64,000 nt of DNA, from the NCBI GenBank assembly GCA_021399435.1, contig JAJTUP010000089.1:177465-241464 (forward strand), read 5' to 3'. Made by a program: the position numbers and the translations under genes. The first letter of the stretch is position 1, and every line of letters begins with the position of its first letter. The notes under the pieces are model-generated. The model saw only the letters and a list, made by a program, of their open reading frames with translations. It ran no database searches and was not told where the DNA came from. This stretch comes from Diaporthe sp. PMI_573. Taxonomy: Eukaryota; Ascomycota; Sordariomycetes; Diaporthales; Diaporthaceae. Shown piece after piece: positions 36,040 to 49,200 of the stretch.

Positions 36040-37975
36040 AATTCGTAACTTGATGTTCTAATATTGCTTGCGCTCTCTGGTTGAAGACATCGGTCTTCGC
36101 GACGTGCCTTTAGGTTCTGGAATCAGTTTCTTGTTTTGACTGAGTTTTATGGCTCTGTTCTCTGTTTTGGTGGGCGTGTTACATGTGTTAGAACGGCATC
36201 AGCCTAAGGCAAACTTGATGTTAGTGATTGCCTACCCATCAATGAGTACGACGCCTGTGACGCGTTCCACGCTGCCGCTTTTATAATTTACTATATCAGC
36301 CGCGCTGCACCAGTAGCCTCGTAGGTATACTTATGCAGGCATCTTAAGTGGAAATCTGATCGTGTACAACTTTTCCTATTGGTAATTCTAGACCCGCCAG
36401 GTCACACTTCACCAAAATTGGTACCAGAAGCGACTTTGGGTGGAATGGTTGACATTTAAAGTTTTGGATCCTTACAGGGGTATAGTATGGAGGCACAGTT
36501 CAAAACAACTTTGCCAAGCAGCAAGGGTCCCCTGCGCCTTCTAGGGGTCGGTCTCCTCGTAATTGTTGATTTGTATGTGCTCAAGGCGGGGAAAATAACC
36601 GAGAGGAGCTGATCTCCCCTCCTCTTCCTCCTCCTCCTTAGCAACTTCTACTTCTTCTTGACTACTTAAGATGCTACTTTTAGTATTTCTTTTATAATAA
36701 TACGTTAATATTTTAAACCTATTGTTATTAGTATAATTCTTTTTTAAATACTGGGTATTTAAGCGTTTACCACTATATAAAGGAACTGTCTACATATTGA
36801 TTAAGAAGTATACATATATAGATTAAAAACAAAACCACTTAATAGAATTTAAAATTTTAAACTTAGTTTTTTCTTAAAACCCCTATTTTTTCTATACTTC
36901 TAAAGATTTTTCTTAGTATATTTTATAGTTTTATAGTTTTAGTCTTAAGGTAAAACCAAAAAACTATAAACTTTACAAATTAAATTTTTATTTTAACTAA
37001 AACTACAAACTAAATTTACAACCCTGAGCAGGACTGAAATCAATGTATAGAGGTCTCGGGAATGCTCCAGTTATGTCAGATTCCGGTATCCTCTAGCACG
37101 GGGTTCCCTTTGAGGCCCACCCTCCTTAACAAGCTTCATGAGTATCGAGTGACCTCTCCGCGGTTATTTCTAATATCCTAGTTCACCTACTAGTCTGACA
37201 CATGAAGGTGAGGACTCAGTTGTAGAGAACTCGCCAAAACCAATTTTCCTGCCTAACAGCAGCAGAACAATGGCATATTTGCTTGCCAGAGACGCGGAAC
37301 GGGTGCAAGAATCGACTATTTTACGTGCAGAGGAAAGTTTTCGTCTTGAGTGTCCCGTTGCCAAAGGAACAGGAAGGAGAATTGTTAATTATAACGTTAC
37401 GTGCTAGTTTGTAATCTCGTCGCAGCATTTGCAAGTTCCCACTATTCAATCTGGAGTAATTACACAGTCCTGTCAAGAGTTTCCATGACCTAGAAGCAGA
37501 TGGATGCGATATCAACCAATTTCGACTCACTGCAAACCCTAGCGAATTATGCAACGTGTACTGGTCAGCTCCGGCTTTCTGGTTGATTCTGGGTGTTGTC
37601 AGATACGTATAAAGACCGAATTATCTCGCTCTTGGTTTCCAAGGTGCGTGAACAACGGGGGACAAAGCTGGCATTTCCATTCTTGTATATTTCTAGATAA
37701 TTGCTCTCGTGAACGACACTGGCGTCTGATAGATGCATAGGACAGAGCAGTGTACATAATCCAAGAAGATAATTCGTGACGCCCCTTGCCGATTGACCAA
37801 ATCACAAATCTTCCCACCACGAAATTGGTATAAAGTCAACAGATTCTTCCATCTCGGAGAAATAAGCTCTATCGACTATAAGTATAGATCAGCGGCTTCC
37901 GTGTACGTGACACAGGACAAAGTCTACTCCCAGGAAGTGTGATCTGACACCTAGGGGAAACTAACATCTGGCAAC
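36040..37975. other. Intergenic region with AT-rich repeat block
   Basis: Upstream of the amidase and downstream of the next UstYa-like gene. 36650-37020 is an AT-rich RIP-like block carrying repeat copy B. TCCGCGG is at 37157-37163. Short frames around 37170-37820 show no recognisable domain. Confidence 0.5.
36730..36840 (+). repeat. RIP-decayed dispersed repeat, copy B
   Basis: The landmark is CCACTATATAAAGGAACTGT followed by AAGTATACATATATAGATTA. It aligns in direct orientation with copy C (54893-55010) and inverted with copy A (2941-3060). Differences are mainly transitions. Confidence 0.75.
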
Positions 37976-38806
37976 CTACTCCTTTCGGTAGCACGATGCC
38001 CAACCCCTGTGTAGGTATGTATCCTGGAAAGAGAGCGGCGCAAAGGTCCTGTTGGCTAGGACCTCCTCGATGCAGTGGTTCGTGTGGTACTCGTTGATGG
38101 CCTGCCCCACGTACGCCATGCCGGGTGTCCGGGCCACAACGGCCAGCTTCTTGAACGCGAACTCGCAGTGCGTGACGTGGTAACCCCAGTCCACCCACAG
38201 GTTCTCATATGTGCCGGTGAGGACGTCCTCGATGGGGACGAGTCTGGTGCGCTCCTCGTCCTCGTAGACAAGCCACTCGCGGGACTTGACCATGGCCTCT
38301 GAGAGCTCGTCCGAGACGCACATGGGCGGCACCCACGAGTTGACGGTCCAGTCATACTTGCAGCCGCGTGCCTTGGCCACCTCCACAGAGTCACCACAGT
38401 TGGGACCGTTGGTGGTGGGAACTTCCCCGGGCTGGATTGGGGGTTGGGTGAGCGGTATAGAATGGTTTACGAGAGGATTATTGAGCGCCGAGCGTGGAAA
38501 AGGGTATCCGTCAGGGTCGGTGGGGCCGTCCCAGTGTTTCTCATGGTGATCGCAATCATGACCGTCCCTCTCGTGGCTCGAATGCTGCTCAGAAGTGGGT
38601 GCCCAATTCTTCGACACAGCACCGAGCGCCATGGTCCAGATGAGAGATCCGACGAGGGCACCGACGATGGTAAAGACGAGGACGCGGTAGGGCCTCGTCT
38701 CTCTCCTAATTGGAAAATCGACTACACCTGTTGGTGATCTCATAGTCTCCTCCGAATCACCGCTGTCCCGCCCCAACAGAGGCTCCTTGGATGATGATGA
38801 CGGCAT
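37976..38806 (-). CDS. UstYa/DUF3328-like type II membrane protein
   Basis: A single exon. I chose the ATG at 38806 (MPSSSSKEPLLGRDSGD, 276 residues) because the longer frame only opens with a TTG. One membrane segment (VLVFTIVGALVGSLIWTMAL) follows a basic RRETRPYR stretch. The lumenal part has NCGDSVEVAKARGCKYDW, SWVPPMCVSDELSEAM, then GYHVTHCEFAFKKL and EYHTNHCIEEVL, two HxxHC motifs. Layout and Cys positions match the protein at 22925-23665, so these are two divergent copies of one subfamily. It is divergently placed from the four-module NRPS, with about 1.45 kb between their starts, which suggests co-expression. Oxidative tailoring is the likely role, by family and context. Confidence 0.78.
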   Translation of the reverse strand: MPSSSSKEPLLGRDSGDSEETMRSPTGVVDFPIRRETRPYRVLVFTIVGALVGSLIWTMALGAVSKNWAPTSEQHSSHERDGHDCDHHEKHWDGPTDPDGYPFPRSALNNPLVNHSIPLTQPPIQPGEVPTTNGPNCGDSVEVAKARGCKYDWTVNSWVPPMCVSDELSEAMVKSREWLVYEDEERTRLVPIEDVLTGTYENLWVDWGYHVTHCEFAFKKLAVVARTPGMAYVGQAINEYHTNHCIEEVLANRTFAPLSFQDTYLHRGWASCYRKE

Positions 38807-40253
38807 GCTGCGCTTTCCAGACTGACGATGTTTTATCAAACATTGGTTTAGTTGTTCATTTGGTGACAACAAAGTGCAAACGGCCAAGTCTCAAAAATCG
38901 TGATATTATTTAGAGGAAATCATTTAATCGTGGGGTTTGACCTTCAAACATCACACTGATGAGTAAGGCTAGCGACTCCGACCTTTAGGACTGGGGTACT
39001 TCCCACGCCGCCATACAATATTTGCTTGAAGGCCAACACTCGTAGTGAAGTGTGCCTTGGCCGGAGATCTGAGATGTCAACCAATGCCCATGATTCATCA
39101 CACCTCATCACATCTCGGGCGTCGTAACCACCATGATCCACAATTTGAGTTTGCTGAAAAGGTTCTGGGGTGCACACTTTCCGCGGAATTCCACACCGCA
39201 AAATGGTAGATCAATAGATGCCAAGTACACGTTTTCCGAGGTGTTGATTTAAACTTTGGGCTGTCCCACTCAATTCCGCGTTCCCAGAGGAGGCTATGTA
39301 CTACACAGTAGTATTATTTATCTCCGGCAGATCCGGATCGACAATGACTCGGACACCGAATTTGGACTTCGCATATCTGGACAAGCACGAGGGCTGCCCG
39401 GCCTATACATATTGAATATCTGCCTAAAGGGATGGTCAAATGCGAAGATCCCGAACAGGACTATAGCCTGGCCCAGACCAGGGTGAATGCAAATTGCAAA
39501 GTTAACACCACCAAACACACTATGGTAACATGCAGCATCACGGTGATGAATTCCGTAAATTTCACCGCACTATAAACTATTCCAATAATGACAGCGGTGT
39601 CATGATAAGCTGAATTGGCCCGGGATGATATGTCTTGTACAGTGTCACACTATTGCCCACACGTCCGTTATGTCTTTCCCATGACTCCCGAAGCATCCGT
39701 AGCCGGAGTCGGTCGACCCAATTTTATGCTTCGCCCAGCTAGGTACTTCTAGGTTATGGCCCACTTGATACCGCAGTTCAGGGTACCGCACACGTGATTC
39801 TGTGTCCCAGTTGCTCGCTTGACCATGAGCAATTGGGAGCTCCAAGCTTCAGAAACCTCCCCGCATTTGGAAACACAGAGCCTATAGCTGCGATGAAGCC
39901 CCCTAATGAATGTTAGTCCAATCGCATTAATTGCGACCACGGAACTAGTTTAAATAACTTGGAGGTACCGTGTGAGATAAAGTAAGGTTTTGTTTGAATT
40001 CCACACCGTTTTTGTTTCTCAACTAGCAAAAGAGACTTTGTTTTGTTAGTTAGTGTGTGGTTCTTAAGTTGCTCACTCCTTGGAGGTAGTTGGGCTGATT
40101 GAGCCTGGCTCTACACATTGCCAAATTCGGTCACATGACTTGAGTGGCTGGTTACCATCCCGATCGTGAATTGAGTAAACCTTTGAAGCACATATCGCTT
40201 CAACATCCTGCCTTGGCGAGTGAAGTTCGGTAATTTGGAATTGACCATCCAAC
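38807..40253. other. Divergent promoter region of UstYa-like gene and four-module NRPS
   Basis: About 1.45 kb without a recognisable gene. The palindrome-like TTTCCGCGGAATTCC lies at 39178-39192, in the middle of the divergent interval. Part of the NRPS 5' end could lie here if an upstream exon exists. Confidence 0.5.
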
Positions 40254-43200
40254 ATGGGTTCGATCTCGAATCTGCCGCTGGACCTTGGAAGCCTCCCCCC
40301 GCGAGCCACCATGCGCCTTTCAGCCATGCAGACAGGCCTGTTCGCAACGTCCATTTCGCAGCCCGGTACTTGGGTCGGATCACATGTGTTTACGCTTCCA
40401 CCGCATATCGATCTTGTCCGCTTCAAGTCTGCATGGAGCACCGTGGTGCCGCAACATGAGATCCTGCGATCGCGGATCGTATGGGACGAGGGACAGCCGG
40501 AAGTGTCAGGCCCAGCAGCGGGAGAAATGCGCCTGCTCGTTCTCGATCAAGAAGACATCCAGTGGGAGGAGCGAGTCATGGAGGGGCATGATGCTTTGGC
40601 TATTGTGACCAGACAATTAAGGGAACGAGATATGGGTTTCGGGAAGAAATTGACGTGAGCTTCGGGTCCTCATATACGAGTGGATGATTAAGCGCATATA
40701 CTGACCCTTGAGCCTGAATAGCGCATACACGATCCTGAGGCTACGGGATGGCCCTCTCCTGTTCATCTGGACAATGCATCATGCTCTCTATGATAACTCG
40801 CATCTTCTCGTCCTGGATGATGTCCTTCGGCTATACCACCACGAGACAAGCCTGCCTGCACGCCCGTCCTTTACCAACGTCTTCCTCGACAAGCGGATTA
40901 TGAAAGTCGACTACGCTGCTGCAGCCAAATTCTGGACGAAGGAGCTAAGAGGCTGTGAGGAGGTTGCCATTTTTCCATTCCCCTCAACACTGCTCGCCGC
41001 CCGCCCACAGACTCGCATCGAAACCCCCTTTCCGTTCCCTGCGCCGAAGCGGAGCATAGTCGCCGACGCCACCAACTCCACTCTGATCAAGGGTGCATGG
41101 GCGGTTGTCGTTGCGAAACATACGGCAACGAAGGATGTCTCGTTTGGCTGTACGGTCTCTGGGCGGTATGATACTGAGACGGAGGGTGTCGTGGGCCCAA
41201 CCTTTGCGACCGTGCCGGCGAGGGTGAACTTCAACGACGAAGACAGGAAGACTTTGGTGCAAAGTCTTGAAGACCTCCAAGTCTCGTCTGTAAACGCTAG
41301 AGACTATGAGCCAGTCGGCCTGCAGTTCATCCAAGACCTGAGCCCTTCGGCAAAGAGAGCCACGTCATTTCAGAATATACTGGTCGTTCAGCCCAAGAAC
41401 CATCCCACGCCTGCTCCTGTGACCGAGGAAGCAACCTTCTTCTCTTCCCCGGCGAGCAATGGTAAGTTAGATTTTACCAAGACGCATCTGGACCTCACAC
41501 AAAGCTACGGTCTTGTCATGGAAGTGACGCCGTCTTCTTCCGGAACATGGCTCCTCGTCGCCAAATATGACGATAGGCTCCTGTCGGCCCAAGACGTGAA
41601 GAGGATCTGTTGCCACTTCTCAAAGGCCATCCATGAGGTCTTCAGGGAGGACAACCGATATTTGAAGCTCAGCGAGATCGATGTGCTCACAGAGATGGAT
41701 CTGGAGATGATGAGAGTCCTGGCTTCTGAATTCCACGTTGTGGACGACGTACATGACAATGCAAATCAGCTTCTCCTCCACCAAGAGTTCGAGCGACACG
41801 CCAGACTTCATCCGAGCTCGATGGCAGTTGACGCTTGGGACCTGTCTCTCACTTATGCACAACTGGACGCCCATTCGACAGACCTAGCCGGATTTCTCCA
41901 TACCTGCCAACAAAATACTGGCGTCCAGACCAAGCGGGCCTCGCCTGTCATCCCCATATGTTTTTCCAAGTCGGCCTACGCCGTGGTAGCCATGCTTGCC
42001 GTCCTCAAATCTGGGGGTGCATACCTTCCCATCGACGCTGAATGGCCCGACGAAAGGATCGCAGCCATTCTAGAGACTCTGGGTGGCAGAAATGGAAGGA
42101 CGCTGGATGTTGTCCTGTGTGACAGTGAGCAAGAAGCTAGGTTCAAGCGGCAAGACCTACTGAGGCGGAGTCCACGGGCCACGGTCCTCATCACTGACAA
42201 TCGTTTCCTTTTACACCTTCGTTCGTCACAGGTTCAAGAACCATCAGGCCTCCAGGCGCTCACGCCACGTTCACCTGCACCCTCTCCCTCTAGCCTGGCA
42301 TACGTGATATTCACGTCTGGCTCCACAGGCCTCCCAAAGGGGGTTGCAATGTCCCACAAAGCTTGCACCACCAATTTTCGGTACCGCCTGTCTCTCCTAC
42401 AGCCCTTCACTTGTAGGACAAGGGTCCTGCAGTTCTCTTCGTTCGCCTTCGACGTCTCCGTCTTTGACATTTTCGGGACCCTGTCGGCCGGCGCCTGCAT
42501 CGTCATCCCCCACGAGACATTCCGCGTCAACCCCTCGCGGCTATCGCGGTTCATGGCCGAGAAGCGCGTCAACTGGGCGTCCCTGTCGCCCACGTTCGCC
42601 GAGCTACTCGACCCGGATGAGGTTCCGAACTTGGAGACTCTGATTCTCGGTGGCGAGCTGCTGACCAAAGAAATCATCGCGAGGTGGAAGACCCTCGGGC
42701 CGTCCAGGGCCATTAGGCTAGGAAATGAGCTTGGTCCGTCGGAGACCTGCGTCGCATGTGTAGGCAATTACGATGTCGACTTGGAGACGCACCCACGAGA
42801 TCTCGCACGGCCTGTTGGGGGAAACAAGTTGTTTCTGGTCGACAGGGACAACGGCAGCAGACTGGTGCCACTAGGGTGTGTTGGGGAGCTGGTTGTGCAT
42901 GGCGACAGTTTGATGACAGAGTACCTCGACGACCCGGTGAAGACTGATGAAGTTTTCGTGCAGCTGCCTGAAGTGTGCAATGCATGGCTACAGGATACAT
43001 CGCAGAAGAGGGCTTTCAAGACGGGGGATTTGTTTTGGTTGAACGATGAAGGGCGACTCATGTTCGTCGGACGCAAAGACCGACAGCTCAAATGGAGGGG
43101 ATTCAGGTTAGAAGCCGGAGAGGTAGAGGCCTGTATCAAGCTTGAGGATGGTGTCAAAGGCGCTGTTGTCGACTTGACCAACGTGCGAGCCGCAGCTCGG

Positions 43201-46200
43201 GATGACGAGGACCTGAGCGTTGATCAAGAGCTGATAGCTTTCTTCACCTTTGAAGAAACGCCGTCATTCAGAGACGGACAGGACGGGTGTGTGTCTTCCG
43301 CCTCAGAGGCCACAATCATCAACCCTTCAAGCAGTGCACAAATCCCCACCCTGATTCAGATGATCAAGGCTCGGGTCAAAGACAGACTCCCGCACTACAT
43401 GGCTCCTACTCTTTACGTTCCCATCACGCATATACCTACGACGACTTCGGGCAAGCTGGATCGGAGCCAACTCACAAATCTTCTGGAATGCGCTCCTGTG
43501 CAGCTGTTCCAGGAGCTACAAAGAGCATCTCGTGCCAAGTGCACCTCAGCAGAGATACCAAATGGCTCCCAGCCTGCCGCGGACCCACTGAATCCGAGTG
43601 AGCGCAGCCTCAAGGCCCTGTGGACCAGGGTCCTGGGGCTCATCGACGACGACGACATCGGACATGATTCAAATTTCTTCCATCTCGGCGGAAACAGCAT
43701 CAGGGCTATCCAGCTGAGTTCGCTAGCTTCCAAGATGGGACTAGTAAATCTCAGTGTCGCGAGCATCCATGAGTCCCCAACTCTGCGAGGCATGGCAGCG
43801 TCGTGCTTGAAACGCAGCGAAACAAATCATGTTAATGGTACGACACGAACTGATGTGGACAAGTTCAATGGCCTGATAAAGCAACGTATATGCACTGCGT
43901 TGAGGATACGCCCAGTTGACGTCGAGGATATCTACCCTTGCACCCCGTTGCAGGAAGGGCTGTTGGCTGTTTCCATCCGGCAGCCTGGAACATACGTTGT
44001 TTCACGGCTATGGCGCCTGGGACGACAGGTCAACGGGCAGGCGTTCCAGGAGGCGTGGAATTCGGCCAGAGAGTCAAACGAGATCCTCCGGACAAGCATT
44101 GCGGAGAACGATGGCAATTTCTGGCAGGTTGTCATCGCGCACAGCCGGGACTCTGGATCGCGGCAAATGATGGAAGGGAGGCAGATACGAGGATTGGATC
44201 TCGTGGCAGAGACCGGGGAGAGTGTCCGCAGACTGAGTCTTGACGAGAATCAAGGCGGCGGCAGACTGTGTTACTTCGAGATCCTGAACGACCAGACCAC
44301 CGGAGAAAAATACTTCAAGTGGACCATGCATCATGCTCTGTATGATGCCTGGGTACTCTCCATGATATGGTCGCAGGTCAAGCACATTTACGAATCGATC
44401 ACCATGGGGCATTCTCCAGCCCCCCAAAACCCTTCCCGGACCACATTCGGCGATTTCGTCAGGGCAACCTACCCAGCCGACATCCCAACGGCGACGAGGT
44501 CTTTTTGGCAAGAGTATCTCTCCGCATCAAAGCCCTGGCCCACCTTCCCCGCTGCTCCAAAACCCAGCAGCCCCATTGCACTGACGGACAGTGTCATTTC
44601 AAAAAACCTCAGCCTGAATGTTGTCAGTATACCAGGCGTCACAGAGGCGTCTCTAATCCGTGCAGCCTGGGCATGGGTACAAGCTCTCCACCTCGGCGTG
44701 GACGACGTCGTCTTCGGAGTCACGCTATCTGGCCGAGCCGCTCCCGGAGCCGGCAACATCGTGGGCCCAACGATCACAACGGTCCCCGTCCGTGTCGCTG
44801 TTTCCCCGAGCATGCAGATAACAGAGGTTTTATCCCGCGTGCAGCAGGAGGCAAACGCGATGATGAGACACGAACACACTGGTCTATCGAAGATAAGGGC
44901 CCTGAGTGAGCCCGCCGCTTGGGCTTGTGATTTCGCCAATATCCTGGTGGTCCAGGACAATCGGGGCCAAACAGCACTTGCAGGCCTTGCTTGGGACGGC
45001 GTGGAGCCTGTCAGCGCGGACACTGATATCCGGCACCCGGTCCCGCTGGTTTTGGAATGTGACCTCGAGGATTCGGGCTTTACGATGCACGCCATCTTCG
45101 ACTCGAAATTTATCGGCAAGACAGAAGTAGAGTTCTTGCTATCGCATCTGGGTACAGCCGTGGAATCGCTCTCGACGCAAGCATTGGTGCAGACATCCTC
45201 GTCCGAGCCATGCGTCTTTGGGGACATTGAATTCTTCTCCGCGATGGACGAGGCCTGGATTAAGGACTGGAATCAGGACGCAAAACCGTCGGCGGACCGA
45301 CTCGTCCATGAAGTGCTCAGTGAACGGGCCGAAAACTGCGGGACAAAATGCGCCGTCGATGCTTGGGACGTGCAATTTACCTACGATGAACTCAATAATG
45401 CGAGCGACGTGGTCGCCACTCATCTAATTCAAGAGAGCCAAGTCAAGCCAGGAGATCTTATTGTTTTGGTGAGCTTTGATTCTTATTAACCCCTATTTCC
45501 CGCTTCCTTTCAGCTCAATTCAAGGCATGAGTTTTGTGCAGTTCCCCACATTCACACCTGTTGAAGATTGCCCCCTTTTCTGTTTCGTGTGTGTTTTCCT
45601 AGTGCCAGATCCAGTATCAGGCCCTGGGGCAAGATAATTGCTGACCACTGCGACCTAAAAGTTTTTCGAGAAATCAGGCTGGGCTGTTTTGGCCATGTTG
45701 TCCGTCTGGAAAGCTGGATGTGGATTTGTCCCGCTTGACCCTGGGCATCCAAAATCAAGATTAGAGGAAATCATCAGCTCAACGCAGGCAAAGGTCGCCC
45801 TGTGCTCAGCTGCCCTAGTCGAGCAGTCGAAAGGTCTGGTGGCTAGCGCCGTGCTGGGTCTGGACCACGACTTCCTGGGGCAGATAAGACGTTCCATCGA
45901 GAAGACGGGAAAGGAGGAGAAGTCACCCTCGGCACATCTTTCACGGGCCATCACACCTAGGGACATCTGTTACGTCTTATTCACATCGGGCAGCACAGGC
46001 CGGCCCAAAGGAGTCGTCCTGGAACACGCCTCAGTGTGCACTTCTCTCCTCCGCCATGCGGCCCCAATGAACGTCGACTCGTGTTCTCGCGTCCTGCAAT
46101 TCGCAGCTTACACTTTCGACACCTCGATCGGCGAGATCTTCACCGCCCTTCTCGTCGGGGCAACGCTTTGCGTGCCGTCTGAATACCAGCGGGTGAATTC

Positions 46201-49200
46201 CCTAGCCGACTTCATCAACGACACATCTGTGAATTTCATCTGGCTCACCCCAACTGTCGCAGGCTTCCTTGACCCGCAAACCGTCCCCGGGGTGAGATCT
46301 ATGGTCATTGGTGGTGAGCCGGCCAGTACCGCACTGTTCGGGAAATGGATCGCCAATGGGACTTCGGTGGTCTACGGATATGGCCCCACGGAGACCTCCA
46401 TCACCGTCACGTTGGATACCAATGTCACAGTGGACACTGATCCGGCAAAGATCGGATGGCCGATTTGCGCAAGCACCTGGATTGTTGACCCCGACCGATG
46501 TTCGAGACTCTTGCCAATAGGTTGCGTCGGGGAACTGGTGGTTAGCGGGCCGACTGTCGGACGAGGGTATCTCGATGAGCTCAGGACCTCCCTGACTTTT
46601 GGGGAGACCCCAGATCAGTGGGAGAGCTTAGTCCGACCTGGAGACATCAATCCTTCGAGAAAGCGAGAGCGATTCTACAAGACTGGTGATCTCGTCCGGT
46701 ACGATATTACTGGCAACATTGTCTTTATCGGGAGAAAGGACGACCAGGTGAAAGTGCGCGGCCAGAGAATCGACTTGTCCGAGATTGAGAACCGCATCAA
46801 CCAGATCCTTGGTGACACGTGCTCCAGTCTCGTGGAAAATATTGAAATCAGCAGCCCAGAGACGACCAACAGAGATGCTGAAACTCGACTCGTCGCCTTC
46901 TTCACTCTTCCAACACTTGAAGTAGACCAGAACGACAGCGAAAGTCAGGAACGTTGGGAATCTTTTTGTCGTCCATCAATAGCCACTACCCAAGTCATAA
47001 GCGACGTTGAAATGAAGTTGCGAGCCCAACTGCCTTTCTACATGGTACCCTCTATGCTGGTGCCGCTCAGGTCCATCCCTGTCACGACATCCGGCAAGGT
47101 CGACCGCACAAGAGTGAGGACAGAACTCTTGCGAGTCATCAATAATTTTGGCGCCGGCGCTTTCATGCCTGAGAGCAACAGGCCCAAGGAGGAGCCGCGG
47201 GACGACGTAGAGACACAACTCCGGGAGCTATGGAGTACGACTCTGGGACTTGGTGCCGACCAGATAGGGATCTATGACAATTTCTTGCGCCTCGGCGGCG
47301 ACTCGCTTAAAGCTATCGTCCTGGCCCGGGCAGCCCGTAGAGCCGGTTATCATGTCAGCGTTGCGGATATCTTCTTGCACCCTATCCTATCGGAGATGTC
47401 TGATCTTCTGCGAGAATCGATATTGTCTTCGGCACGGGATGAAGGGGGCGATGGGCCGGCCCAGAAAACCGAGGATATTCTCCCCTTCAGCATGCTTACC
47501 GACAATGTTGAGGCCATCAAGGCTCATGCTTCTGCCCAATGTGGTGTAGCCGCTGGAGACATTGAGGATATGTACCCCTGCGCAGCAATGCAGATTGGCA
47601 TGGTTGTTGCGTCCTCTCTGAGCGAAGGGTACCAAGGCGGACAGCCGGTCGACATCTATCTTCTACGCAGGCGTATCAAATTTGAGTCCGCCGCTGCGTC
47701 CGCGAAGTTTGCCGCCGCCTGGGCGGCCGTGAGAAGGAGGAAACCGATTCTGAGAACATGCATCATCCAACACCAGTCCGCAATCTATCAAGTGGTCGTG
47801 AAAGACGATGCCGTCTCTGCGTCTCAGCAACGAGGCCCCGCCAAGGGGATTTACGGCAGGCTTCTAGCGGGACTGCGAATTGGACCTGCTAATGAATGCG
47901 AAGTGTCCCTGCATCATGCAATCTACGATGCTGTTCTTCTTCCATACCTACTTGAAGAGGTCCGGCAACAGTACCTCCAACTCAGCTCCGGCCCCGCTGC
48001 TCCTCTGGTGCGATCCCCGAGGACAATTCCTTTCCGGAATTTCACCCACTACCTCCAAGGTTGTGATGAAAAGGCCGCATGTTCCTTTTGGTCAAACTAT
48101 CTTGCACCCTTGGACGACACAGACAAGATAGCCCAAGGTGTATTCCCGCCCACGCCCCAACCGCCGCCCCTCTCCGAGCATCAGGCAACCGGTGTGAACA
48201 CGAAGGAGATTCTTCGGCACTTCATCAGCGGATCTCCCATCGAGAACAAAACCCATTTTGGAACCACGCTGGCCAATACCATCAACTCAGCCTGGGCCGT
48301 CGTCGTCGCCCAGCACACCGGCGCAGAGGACCTGGTGTTTGGCAATACCCTCTCCGGGCGAGACGTGGACCTGGAGACAGGCCCCGACGAAGGTCTGATC
48401 GAGGGTCCCACCCTGACAACAGTGCCTGTGAGGTTCCGGGTGGGCCGTGACAAGTCGGTTGCTGAACTACTGCGCGAGGCACAGCGCGATGCTGCGCAGA
48501 TCCGGATGCACCAGCATCTGGGCATGGCGAAGATCGCAAAGGTGGGGAATGGTAAATTCGCAACGCTTCTGGTGGTCCAGACGAGAGCAGACACGGGTGC
48601 CGGCGACGAGGATGATGTTCTCGCCCCTCTCCAAGATCTCCCCGGAATTCGTGGCTTTTCTGGTGGAGGTGAAATCGTACCACAAGAGTATCCTTTGGTC
48701 TTGGAATGCCTGGTGAACAAGACGCACCTGACCGGGGTACGGGCTTACTACGACGAACGAGCAATCCAAGAATTCAATGCTGTCCACCTTTTGTCTCACT
48801 TTGAACAGTCTATCCGAACAATCATAGCACCAGGTAACCAGAAGCTCAAACTGGGGGATATCGATCTCGTCTCGGATACCGATCTCGCTACATTGGGGAC
48901 ATGGAATCCAAGGCCGCACGAGAGATCTCATAGAACACTGCTGGAACTTTTCCTGGACAGGGTCAAGGAACAACCCGGGCAAGATGCTGTCTATGCGACG
49001 GGGCTCACACTATCCTATGAGCAACTCGACCGATACTCCAGTCAAGCCGCAAGTAACATCGTCGAGCGTATGGGAACTTCCCACAAAGACACCCAGACAC
49101 CATTTTGCATAGCTGTGTGCTATGAGAAAAGCGTATGGGCCATTGTGAGCATCTGGGCCGTCATGAAACTCGGGGCTGCATATGTGCCGCTTGATCCGTC

